This document shows, piece after piece, positions 54,125 through 61,767 of a DNA stretch of 64,000 nucleotides. Numbering within the stretch: the first letter of the stretch is position 1; every line of letters starts with the position of its first letter. The notes beneath the pieces were generated by a model, which ran no database searches, was not told the DNA's origin, and saw only the letters and a program-made list of their open reading frames with translations. The stretch lies in assembly GCF_000769075.1 (NCBI RefSeq), contig NZ_JRFC01000014.1, forward strand, positions 596,693-660,692. Reading direction: 5' to 3'. The translations under genes and the position numbers were made by a program. Origin of the DNA: Porphyromonas sp. COT-290 OH3588. Its GTDB lineage: Bacteria > Bacteroidota > Bacteroidia > Bacteroidales > Porphyromonadaceae.

Positions 54125-54455
54125 AAAAACTCTAAGCGTTTTTCTTGGATTGTAGGACTAATCCGATGCGATGTGTACACACATCCGAAAAGATTAGTGC
54201 AGAGAAATTCTGAAATCGGAGCTTGACTTAGATTAAATCGGAGCAAACTCCATTTTATCCAGCTCATTATTAAACCAATACAAATTAGACGTTTTAAGCG
54301 GTTGTTTTCATTCAGCTGGGACTAAGTGCCAAATTGAAGGTAAACGCAGTGTAGAGCCTCCTAGAGGCCAAATACGCGATCTGCCGTTTTTCGCCCATCT
54401 TCAAAGCATTTCTCTCATCAACATTCTGGAATTTGAGCTAAAATATAAATCTAGC
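54125..54455 (+). repeat. Intergenic repeat, copy D (plus orientation)
   Basis: Landmarks: TTGGATTGTAGGACTAATCCGATGCGATGTGTAC, CCTAGAGGCCAAATACGCGATCTGCC, and the well-kept tail CTCATCAACATTCTGGAATTTGAG continuing into CTAAAATATAAATCTAGC. The first IDG-coding unit is lost. It stands about 200 bases upstream of the third LRR gene. Elsewhere in the 53348-54655 gap I see only the orphan IS end, the decayed small gene and AT-rich sequence. Confidence 0.75.
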
Positions 54456-54655
54456 CCCTTTTAGCTTGTCTCCCACAGATGGGGCTAGGTGGGGGCTAGA
54501 TAGAGATATTCAAACATTGCTTATGCCGTGTTTTTGAGTGTATTGTCTAGGTAAAATCAACAAAATGCAAGGGTTTTATACATAAAATCCGCAACTTTGC
54601 CGAATGTAGTGTGCGAATCATCTATTCGCAAAGTGTATCATTAATAAACTTAACG

Positions 54656-56014
54656 ATGAAACATCTAAAATTTATGAGCAGAGCTGCCATGCTTTGCCTC
54701 CTATTAGGATTGATTTTCCCCCTTGCTGCCCTAGCACAAGACCAGCCTGTCATCAAGATAGTTGTGGATAAAGAATCTGGCGAAACGATTTCGCTAGGCA
54801 TCAAAGGGGCGCCCGATGTGAAGATCGAGGGTGTCAAAGAGCCTTTCGAGAGCGGTAGAGGCTGGCACGACCGCAAGACTTACACGCTTACAGGTAAAGA
54901 AATCAAGATTGTGGGTCGAGTAGACGAGCTAGACTGCTCGGAGAATGATGTAACCTCACTCGAGATCTCTACTCAGACTCTCAACTTAGAGTACCTAGGC
55001 TGCCAAGACAACGCCCTCGAAACGATCGACTTCTCCAAGAGCCCCAACCTACGCTTTCTTGTAGCACCGGGCAATATGTTTACTAAGCTGGACGTCAGCC
55101 AGCTCAAAAACTTGGAGAGCCTAGACCTGAACTTCAACAAGCTCACAAGCATTGACCTAAGTGCAAACACCAAGCTCAAGGAGCTACGTATATCTGGCAA
55201 TGCGGCGCTCTCGGCTCTCGATCTGAGCAAAAACACCGAGCTAGCCTATCTCGTATGCGAGAACATCAGCAAGCTCACTTGGCTAGACATAGCGAACAAC
55301 CAAAAACTCCTTGGCTTGCACATCGCTGGGAACAAACTATCTCCCCACGCTATGGCACATTTGGTCAGCCAGCTCCCCACCCTCTCCGAGGCTCAGAGAG
55401 AGAAAGAGGGCAAGCTAGTCGTTGTAGACGGCACCAACAATAGAGAGTACCAACGCCTCAGCCCTATCACAGTGGCAGAAGCCAAGGCAAAGGGCTGGAA
55501 GGTGCTCGACAGGAATGGTGGAGCAGAGCCTAAGCCCTACGAGGGAGTAGAGATTAAGTTCGAGGTCAAGCTCCCAGAGGTTGAGCATGCTACTCTGTCG
55601 ATCAAGGGCAACCCCAACCTCAAGGCAGTACTATTCGGCACAGAGCTAGAGCTGATTGTAGAGCCAGCGACAGACTACAAGGTGGCTGAGGTCAAGGTAG
55701 ATGGCGTAGCCCTCAAGGCACCATACAAGTTCGTGGTGACCAAAGAGCCAGAGATCGTAGTGGTAGTCAAGCACAAGACCTCAGTGAGCGATGTGGCGGC
55801 TACGGCCTTCACTCTACACCCCAATCCTGCTGTGAGCTATGTAGAGCTCTCAGGTGTTGAGGCAGGGGCTACCGTACAGCTGCTCGACCTATCTGGTCGC
55901 CTCGTACTAGAGCGCAAGCTCTCGGCAGATGCTCGTGTAGACGTATCTACACTTGCCAAGGGCATCTACCTGCTCAAAGTAGGCAAGCACGTAAGTAAGC
56001 TCTCGATCCGCTAA
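54656..56014 (+). CDS. LRR protein with T9SS type A sorting domain
   Basis: I use the ATG at 54656 (452 aa), giving the signal peptide MSRAAMLCLLLGLIFPLAALAQ after a short basic start; the frame opens at a GTG at 54611. Residues about 80-225 hold six to seven LRRs (LDCSENDVTSLEI; LESLDLNFNKLTSIDLS). Residues about 285-375 form an InlK/Listeria-repeat-like beta segment (ATLSIKGNPNLKAVLFGTELELIV). A T9SS tail follows (HPNPAVSYVELSG ... GIYLLKVGKHVSKLSIR). It is divergent from the LRR gene at 52.1-53.3 kb and probably related to it by duplication. Confidence 0.87.
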   Translation: MKHLKFMSRAAMLCLLLGLIFPLAALAQDQPVIKIVVDKESGETISLGIKGAPDVKIEGVKEPFESGRGWHDRKTYTLTGKEIKIVGRVDELDCSENDVTSLEISTQTLNLEYLGCQDNALETIDFSKSPNLRFLVAPGNMFTKLDVSQLKNLESLDLNFNKLTSIDLSANTKLKELRISGNAALSALDLSKNTELAYLVCENISKLTWLDIANNQKLLGLHIAGNKLSPHAMAHLVSQLPTLSEAQREKEGKLVVVDGTNNREYQRLSPITVAEAKAKGWKVLDRNGGAEPKPYEGVEIKFEVKLPEVEHATLSIKGNPNLKAVLFGTELELIVEPATDYKVAEVKVDGVALKAPYKFVVTKEPEIVVVVKHKTSVSDVAATAFTLHPNPAVSYVELSGVEAGATVQLLDLSGRLVLERKLSADARVDVSTLAKGIYLLKVGKHVSKLSIR

Positions 56015-56050
56015 GCTAGCTTTCGGCTAGATACGCCTAAGATGAATATA

Positions 56051-56098
56051 AGACAAGGCGGTGCGTGGGTGTACAAACCTCGACGCACCGCCTTGTCT
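56051..56098. terminator. Hairpin after the third LRR gene
   Basis: AGACAAGGCGGTGCGT (56051-56066) pairs perfectly with ACGCACCGCCTTGTCT (56083-56098), a 16-bp stem with further pairing in the loop, 37 bases beyond the stop. There is no T-tract. Confidence 0.65.
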
Positions 56099-56271
56099 AT
56101 GACATCTATCCGCTTCTAGGGAGGGGGCAATAGTTTGATATATGGCTGATTGATGGAAGTTACACCCTCGTTTATCCGTCTGTAAAACAATACTTTCATT
56201 TTGCAGGAATGAGGATTAACCACTATCTTCGTAAGCTAATAAACAGAGATTACAAGAGTAGACAAGACTAA

Positions 56272-57264
56272 ATGGAAATAGTAGTTAGCGGTATTCGCCC
56301 CACTGGCAACTTGCACTTGGGCAACTACTTCGGGGCTGTACGCGCATTCGTCCAGATGCAGAGAGAGTATGACTGTCGTTTCTTCATCGCAGACTGGCAC
56401 TCCTTGACGACGCATCCGCACCCCGACAACATCGTGCGCAATGCTTATACAATCCTAGCAGAGTATCTGGCCTGTGGTCTAGACCCAGAGCAAGCAACGA
56501 TCTATATACAGAGTGATGTACCCGAGGTGCTGGAGCTCTATCTATACCTCAATATGAATGCCTATCTGGGCGAGCTAGAGCGCACGACGAGCTTCAAAGA
56601 GAAGGCTCGTCAGCAGCCCGACAACGTCAATGCGGGACTATTGACCTACCCTGCACTTATGGCAGCCGATATCCTACTACACAAAGGAGTGAAGGTACCA
56701 GTAGGCAAGGACCAAGAGCAGAATATGGAGATGGCACGTAAGTTCGCTCGACGCTTCAATACGATCTATGGGGTAGACTACTTCGCAGAGCCACAGAGCT
56801 ACTCTCTAGCAGGCAAGGCCGTCAAAGTACCGGGGCTAGATGGCTCTGGTAAGATGGGCAAGAGCGACGGCAACTGCATCTACTTGATGGACGACGAGAA
56901 AACCATCAGTAAGAAGGTGATGAAAGCCGTAACGGACTCGGGCCCCACCGAGCCCAATAGCGAGAAGCCAGACGTGATACAAAATCTATTTACTTTCATG
57001 GAGATTGTGTCTACGCCAGAGGTTTACCAGCACTTCGATGAGCTATACAACAACTGCTCCATTCGCTACGGCGATATGAAGAAGCAGCTTGCGGCCGATA
57101 TTAACGCCTACGCTGCGCCTATCCGTGAGCGCATCGCTGAGTTTAGCGCAGACCAAGATCAGCTGCGCCGCATCGCTCGTCAAGGAGCAGAGCGAGCTCG
57201 TGAGCATGCCGCCAAGACGATCGAGGAAGTTCGCCGCATCATTGGGTTCCGCTCGGGCAAATAA
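56272..57264 (+). CDS. trpS: Tryptophanyl-tRNA synthetase
   Basis: Class I synthetase of 330 residues. The HIGH-type motif is HLGN (15-18) in GIRPTGNLHLGNYFGA, and the KMSKS-type motif is KMGKS (194-198) in GSGKMGKSDGN. DWHSLTT and VPVGKDQEQNMEMAR, both contacts for substrate, are present. The length is standard. It starts the plus-strand run trpS - DUF3127 - rlmH - transferase. Confidence 0.97.
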   Translation: MEIVVSGIRPTGNLHLGNYFGAVRAFVQMQREYDCRFFIADWHSLTTHPHPDNIVRNAYTILAEYLACGLDPEQATIYIQSDVPEVLELYLYLNMNAYLGELERTTSFKEKARQQPDNVNAGLLTYPALMAADILLHKGVKVPVGKDQEQNMEMARKFARRFNTIYGVDYFAEPQSYSLAGKAVKVPGLDGSGKMGKSDGNCIYLMDDEKTISKKVMKAVTDSGPTEPNSEKPDVIQNLFTFMEIVSTPEVYQHFDELYNNCSIRYGDMKKQLAADINAYAAPIRERIAEFSADQDQLRRIARQGAERAREHAAKTIEEVRRIIGFRSGK

Positions 57265-57321
57265 TCAGACTTAATACAATATATAACGATAGATAACCCA
57301 ACGCAAAGGGGATAAAAAATT

Positions 57322-57756
57322 ATGGAAATACAAGGTAAGATCATCCACGTACTGCCTCTGCAGAGTGGAGTAGGCAAGGCCTCTGGCAAGGAGTGGAAGA
57401 AGCAGGACTATGTACTCGAGACACTCGATGGTCAGTACCCCAAGAAGATTTGTTTCAATCTATGGGGCGACAACATTGACCGCATCGGCCTACAAGTCGG
57501 CGAGGACGTAACGGTACAGATCGACATCGAGAGCCGTGAATTTAACGGTCGCTGGTACACAGAGGTGCGTGCTTGGCGTGTAGATCGTGGGCTAGTATCT
57601 CTATCTGCACCACAGCAGCAGGTAGCACCAGCCCCCACACCTGCCGGCTACGCAGCACCACAGCCACAGGGCTTCGATCCGCTCGGATCTGCTCCCACGA
57701 TGCCAGCCTCTGGCCTCGGAGCAGCACCAGCCGCCGCAGACGATCTGCCATTTTAG
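57322..57756 (+). CDS. DUF3127 protein: OB-fold-like domain with SSB-like C-terminal tip
   Basis: A 144-residue protein common in Bacteroidota. Residues 1-90 form a beta-rich domain (MEIQGKIIHVLPLQSGVGKAS; CFNLWGDNIDRIGLQVGEDV; FNGRWYTEVRAWRV) of OB-fold character. Residues about 93-138 are a flexible Gln/Pro/Ala linker. The last five residues are DDLPF, which resembles the acidic-aromatic tip of single-stranded-DNA-binding protein SSB (D-D-I-P-F) that docks many DNA-repair partners. The overall plan OB domain - disordered linker - tip is that of SSB. A nucleic-acid-binding role is inferred. The terminator at 57791 closes the unit. Confidence 0.8.
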   Translation: MEIQGKIIHVLPLQSGVGKASGKEWKKQDYVLETLDGQYPKKICFNLWGDNIDRIGLQVGEDVTVQIDIESREFNGRWYTEVRAWRVDRGLVSLSAPQQQVAPAPTPAGYAAPQPQGFDPLGSAPTMPASGLGAAPAAADDLPF

Positions 57757-57790
57757 TTTGGGCTCGTCTTAGATACGAGATAGATCAAAG

Positions 57791-57851
57791 GCTAGGCGGT
57801 GTGTCGGCATACGTCAAGTGCTATGCTAAGACACGCCGCCTAGCTATTTTT
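57791..57851 (+). terminator. Rho-independent terminator after the DUF3127 gene
   Basis: GCTAGGCGGTGTGTC (57791-57805) pairs with GACACGCCGCCTAGC (57830-57844), one G-U pair, extended inside by GCATA/TATGC, and followed by TATTTTTT. It ends 21 bases before the rlmH start. Confidence 0.85.
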
Positions 57852-57871
57852 TGTTTCAACGATAGCATTTC

Positions 57872-58345
57872 ATGCGCATCACATTGCTGGTCATCGGCAA
57901 GACAGACAGTAGAGCTCTAGACGAGCTGATCCAAGTCTACGTTGGTCGGATTGGGCATTACCTCCCATTCGACCTAAAGGTCTTGCCCGACGTCAAGCGC
58001 TCGGCCAAGACTACACCTCAGCTACAAAAAGAGCAGGAGGGCCGGGAGCTACTCAAGCAGATTGAGCCAACCGACCGCCTTGTCCTGCTCGATGAGCGAG
58101 GCAAAGCCTACACTAGTGTGGACTTTGCACAGCATCTTGAGGAGCGAATGGTTTCGGTAGAGCGGCGTATGGTCTTCGTCATAGGAGGACCCTATGGGTT
58201 CTCCCCCGACGTTTATGCACGGGCCAACGAACAGATTACCCTAAGCCGTATGACCTTCTCGCACCAAATGGTACGCCTCTTCGCCGTAGAGCAGATCTAT
58301 CGTGCCATGACTATTCTTCGTGGTGAGCCCTATCACCACGACTAA
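57872..58345 (+). CDS. rlmH: 23S rRNA (pseudouridine1915-N3)-methyltransferase RlmH
   Basis: Methylates pseudouridine 1915 of helix 69 in the 23S rRNA, using SAM in a trefoil-knot (SPOUT) fold. The 157-residue length is typical. Visible motifs: RITLLVIGKTDS at the N-terminus, LVLLDERGKAYTS (about 68-80), FVIGGPYGFSPDVY (about 102-115) and MTFSHQMVRLFAVEQIYRA at the C-terminus. It follows the terminator at 57791 and precedes the phosphoethanolamine transferase-like gene by 14 bases. Confidence 0.96.
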   Translation: MRITLLVIGKTDSRALDELIQVYVGRIGHYLPFDLKVLPDVKRSAKTTPQLQKEQEGRELLKQIEPTDRLVLLDERGKAYTSVDFAQHLEERMVSVERRMVFVIGGPYGFSPDVYARANEQITLSRMTFSHQMVRLFAVEQIYRAMTILRGEPYHHD

Positions 58346-58359
58346 CTCAAGTATATTCT

Positions 58360-60099
58360 GTGAACTTGCTCCAAATACTCAAGCGCCGCTTACGCACGCT
58401 CGATCAGCGTTTCTACTATGTGTGCTTCGTTTGGGCACTACTTCTGCCCAATGTAGTACTTTACTGGACCTCCTCTAGTCCTTATCCACAGTCGATCATC
58501 AATCTCTTCCTGCCTCTAGGTATCTATATGGTCTTCTTCGCTATCTTCAAAAAGCCAGGGCGAGGGTTAATGTGGACTATTCCGCTTATCTTGATCAATG
58601 CCTTTCAACTTGTCCTACTGACCATATTCTCGGGGAGTGTCATCGCCGTGGATATGATCCTCAACCTCTTTACTTCCAATAGTGACGAAGCTGGCGAACT
58701 CCTCTCGGGCATTATCCTCCCAATCGCAGGGGTGCTCTCGGTCTATGGTCTTGCCACTGCTTTGGCCATTAGGTCGATCAAGATGCGCAGTGAGCTATCG
58801 CTCAAAACTAGGCGTGTACTGACGGCCTCGGGGCTCATCATTGCCACAGTGATGATTATACTTGCCTTTCGCCGCTCGCCAGAGCTGGAGGGCTACAAGC
58901 TCCGCAACGAGGTTTATCCACTGAGCGTCTTCAACAATATGCGCATTGCCCTAGGCAAGCTACAAGAAGTGGCTAGCTACGAGCAAACATCGGCAGACTT
59001 TAGCTACAACGCTACGAGCGAACGCTCTGGCGACCTAGAGGAGATCTACATCTTCGTACTGGGAGAAACCTCCAGAGCATACAGTTGGGAGCTCTACGGC
59101 TACCCAAGGGCTACGAACCCAAGACTCATGCGACGTCGAGAGCAAATGAGTGTTTTCACGGACGTCATCACACAGTCCAACACCACTTACAAGAGTGTCC
59201 CTATATTACTCTCGCCTGCCGACGCCCTCCACGCAGAGGATCTACCCAAGGTCAAAGGACTACTCACAGCGATGCGAGAGGCTGGGTTCTATACGATCTA
59301 TCTGAGTAATCAGCCAGAGAATAGGAGTTTTGTGGATTTCTTCGCCATGCAAGCCAATCAGCACCACCGCATCAAGCAGGAGCTGTACGAGGGTGTTTCG
59401 CTCCTAGATCGTCAGCCGATCTATGATACAGATATGCTTCCGTATGTCGATCGGGCCCTTGCGGCAGGGCATCGCAAGCTATTCATCGTACTGCATAGCT
59501 ACGGCGCACACTTCAGCTACAAGGATCGCTACCCACGTATGCAAGCTCACTTCCTCGATGACCAAGCCGAGCGAGCCTCAGTCGGCGAGCGGAAGCGGCT
59601 GATCAATGGCTACGACAACGCAATCCGTCTGACGGATCTGCTGCTCGATAGTCTGATGACAAAGCTAGAGGCTAAGACTAATGCCTCTACGGCACTCTTC
59701 TACATCAGCGACCACGGCGAGGACGTCTACGACGATGAGCGAGAGCGCATCTTGCACTCCTCTCCGTCCCTCTCCTACTATCAGCTGCATATCCCTGCGC
59801 TCTTCTGGGCTTCCCCGGCGTACAAGCAGCACTTTCCTGAGCGGGTAGAGAGCGCAAGGGGTAATGCGTTTAAGCCCGTGTCTTCCAACGTAACCTTCCA
59901 TACTCTGCTAGATATGGCAGGCGTGCGCACATCATATCGCTCCGATAGCCTCTCTCTACTTCGCCCAGAGCTCAGCGTAGGGCCTCGTGTCTACCTAAAC
60001 GACCGCTACGAGTGCGTCAAGCTCGATGAGCTAGGTCTGCAAGAGGAGGATCGTACGATGTGGAGGCGTATGAGGCTCGCTCCCTTCTGGCGAGAGTAG
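58360..60099 (+). CDS. Phosphoethanolamine transferase-like inner membrane protein (EptA family)
   Basis: A 579-residue protein that starts with GTG at 58360. The first 170 residues contain about five membrane spans; the periplasmic sulfatase/alkaline-phosphatase-fold domain follows. LGETSRA (234-240) holds the nucleophile T237, and ISDHGED holds the metal ligands at the C-terminal side. EptA-type enzymes add phosphoethanolamine to lipid A and confer resistance to polymyxin and host peptides; lipid A is the likely acceptor but other glycans are possible. The gene lies after rlmH with 14 bases between, and is closed by the palindrome at 60126. Confidence 0.88.
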   Translation: MNLLQILKRRLRTLDQRFYYVCFVWALLLPNVVLYWTSSSPYPQSIINLFLPLGIYMVFFAIFKKPGRGLMWTIPLILINAFQLVLLTIFSGSVIAVDMILNLFTSNSDEAGELLSGIILPIAGVLSVYGLATALAIRSIKMRSELSLKTRRVLTASGLIIATVMIILAFRRSPELEGYKLRNEVYPLSVFNNMRIALGKLQEVASYEQTSADFSYNATSERSGDLEEIYIFVLGETSRAYSWELYGYPRATNPRLMRRREQMSVFTDVITQSNTTYKSVPILLSPADALHAEDLPKVKGLLTAMREAGFYTIYLSNQPENRSFVDFFAMQANQHHRIKQELYEGVSLLDRQPIYDTDMLPYVDRALAAGHRKLFIVLHSYGAHFSYKDRYPRMQAHFLDDQAERASVGERKRLINGYDNAIRLTDLLLDSLMTKLEAKTNASTALFYISDHGEDVYDDERERILHSSPSLSYYQLHIPALFWASPAYKQHFPERVESARGNAFKPVSSNVTFHTLLDMAGVRTSYRSDSLSLLRPELSVGPRVYLNDRYECVKLDELGLQEEDRTMWRRMRLAPFWRE

Positions 60100-60125
60100 A
60101 CAAGCTGCGAGCTTCGACACACGGA

Positions 60126-60182
60126 CATAAAGTATTCCCCGACGAGGAGCAGGGCCTGCTCCTCGTCGGGGAATACTTTATG
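60126..60182. terminator. Bidirectional terminator, 28-bp perfect inverted repeat
   Basis: Positions 60126-60153 and 60155-60182 are exact reverse complements with one base between them. The arm is CATAAAGTATTCCCCGACGAGGAGCAGG when split in two parts (10 + 18). It separates the convergent phosphoethanolamine transferase-like and CoA-transferase genes. Confidence 0.88.
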
Positions 60183-60215
60183 CGGGCACGACTGAGCGTG
60201 CGTAACCAAGCAAAT

Positions 60216-61523
60216 CTATTCGCCGTAGAGCCTCTGGCGAATGGCAGCCTCTAGCATTGGACGGAACTTGGGGTGTGCAACAGACACCAGTGCCTCGGCT
60301 CGCTCCCGGATTGATAGACCACGCAGACGAACACGACCGTACTCCGTGATGATGTAGTCTACTTCGTTGCGCCCAGCCGTCACGTTAGAGCCTTCGCCAA
60401 ACATGGGGACGATACGAGAGATCGTGTCATTCTGTGCAGTGGAGCGGAAGGCAAGGATCGAGCAACCGCCCTTACTTCGCTTAGCACCTCTCAAGAAATC
60501 TACTTGGCCGCCCGTACCGCTAAACTGATTGATGCCAATAGCCTCGGAGGCTACCTGCCCCGTCAGATCGACCTCTAGACAAGAGTTGATCGAGATGAGC
60601 CTATCATTCTGCCCAACGACGTATGGATCGTTGGTATAGTTAACGGGATAAATCTCGATCGTATCATTGTTGTCGAGAAACTCGTAGAGCTCCTGAGAGC
60701 CCATCACAAACGTCGTAACAATCTTGCCGGGATGAAGCGTTTTGCGTGCACCATTGATTTGGCCCGAACGAGCTAGATGCATCACACCATCGGTAAACAT
60801 CTCGGTATGTATCCCGAGGTCTTTGCGATCTTTGAGGCACTGAAGTACGGCATCTGGTATGGCACCAATGCCAAGCTGTAGGGTATCGCCGTCTTGGACG
60901 AGCTCGGCGCAGTAGCTAGCTATCTTGAGCTCTACCTCTCCGATTGTCGCGGGCGGTAGAGCAATGAGCGGACGATCGACCTCGACAATGTAGCTCAATT
61001 CATCAATATGTATCAGGTTATCTCCTCCGATGAAAGGCATCTGTCGATTGACCTCTGCGATGACCACACGTGCCTGATTGGCAGCCGCCTTGGTATAGTC
61101 ATTGGAAATACCGAACGAACAGTAGCCCTCGGCATTGGGGCGAGAGATCTGGATCATCGCTACATCTACGGGGAAAGCTCCCGAGGTGAAGAGCGTAGGC
61201 ACCTCGTGGAAGTGACAAGGGATAAAGTCTGCTCGGTGCTCTCGGTAGGCAATGCGAGAGTTCTTGTCGAGGAAGTTAATGTAGGGCTTGACCGTTGAGC
61301 TCATCTCCGGCATCAAGTGCCAAGGCTCTCCTAGATAGAGTAGATGAAAAGTCTTGAGGTCCTTGAATTCCTCACGCAGATCGTACAGAGCCTTGACAAT
61401 GCTGTCTGGGGCTGCCGCTGCGTGACCGAGCACAATATGATCACCATGTTTGACACCACGGCGTACGGCCTCTACAGCTGTTACACACTTGCTGGCGTAG
61501 CTATCTTTCCATTCGGTAGTCAT
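60216..61523 (-). CDS. Acetyl-CoA hydrolase/transferase family protein (4-hydroxybutyrate or butyryl-CoA:acetate CoA-transferase type)
   Basis: I use the ATG at 61523 (435 aa); the frame opens further up to 61607 but without family similarity. The two CoA-transferase domains are complete: GDHIVLGHAAAAPD at the N-terminus, and GIGAIPDAV plus HTEMFTDGV with the probable catalytic E241 (E238 in the Clostridium aminobutyricum 4-hydroxybutyrate enzyme). It transfers CoA between short-chain acids, which in amino-acid-fermenting Porphyromonas serves butyrate or propionate formation. A promoter candidate lies at 61619-61649. The exact acid pair cannot be told. Confidence 0.9.
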   Translation of the reverse strand: MTTEWKDSYASKCVTAVEAVRRGVKHGDHIVLGHAAAAPDSIVKALYDLREEFKDLKTFHLLYLGEPWHLMPEMSSTVKPYINFLDKNSRIAYREHRADFIPCHFHEVPTLFTSGAFPVDVAMIQISRPNAEGYCSFGISNDYTKAAANQARVVIAEVNRQMPFIGGDNLIHIDELSYIVEVDRPLIALPPATIGEVELKIASYCAELVQDGDTLQLGIGAIPDAVLQCLKDRKDLGIHTEMFTDGVMHLARSGQINGARKTLHPGKIVTTFVMGSQELYEFLDNNDTIEIYPVNYTNDPYVVGQNDRLISINSCLEVDLTGQVASEAIGINQFSGTGGQVDFLRGAKRSKGGCSILAFRSTAQNDTISRIVPMFGEGSNVTAGRNEVDYIITEYGRVRLRGLSIRERAEALVSVAHPKFRPMLEAAIRQRLYGE

Positions 61524-61618
61524 AGTATTACCTGATGTTTGATTAAGAATAATTATAGAAGGTAATGGGCGCACCGCCCATAGGGCTAACCCCGTCAAGA
61601 CAGGCACTTACCCAAACG

Positions 61619-61649
61619 CAAATATAGGCCAAAGCTCTAGCACTCACAA
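61619..61649 (-). promoter_or_regulatory. Candidate promoter of the CoA-transferase gene
   Basis: Minus strand TTG (61649-61647), 20 bases, TATATTTG (61626-61619), a close fit to the Bacteroidota model, 96 bases before the start codon. Confidence 0.5.
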
Positions 61650-61710
61650 GTATCTAGCCCCATCTCTGGGGCTACCTCTAAGCATCGCCTCTCGAGGGCT
61701 GATAGGTTAC

Positions 61711-61753
61711 AAAAAAAACTTCGCCCAAAGCCTAGCTAAGCTCTGGGCGAAGT
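61711..61753 (-). terminator. Rho-independent terminator after the second susD gene
   Basis: Read on the minus strand, ACTTCGCCCAGAGC pairs with GCTTTGGGCGAAGT (one mismatch) and is followed by eight T residues (61718-61711). It lies just beyond the stop codon at 61768. Confidence 0.9.
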
Positions 61754-61767
61754 CCTAATCTATGGGG

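Noticed and set aside
53926-54267. Minus-strand frame of 113 codons
   Set aside because: It overlaps repeat copy D on the opposite strand to the repeat's own pattern; no signal or family features.
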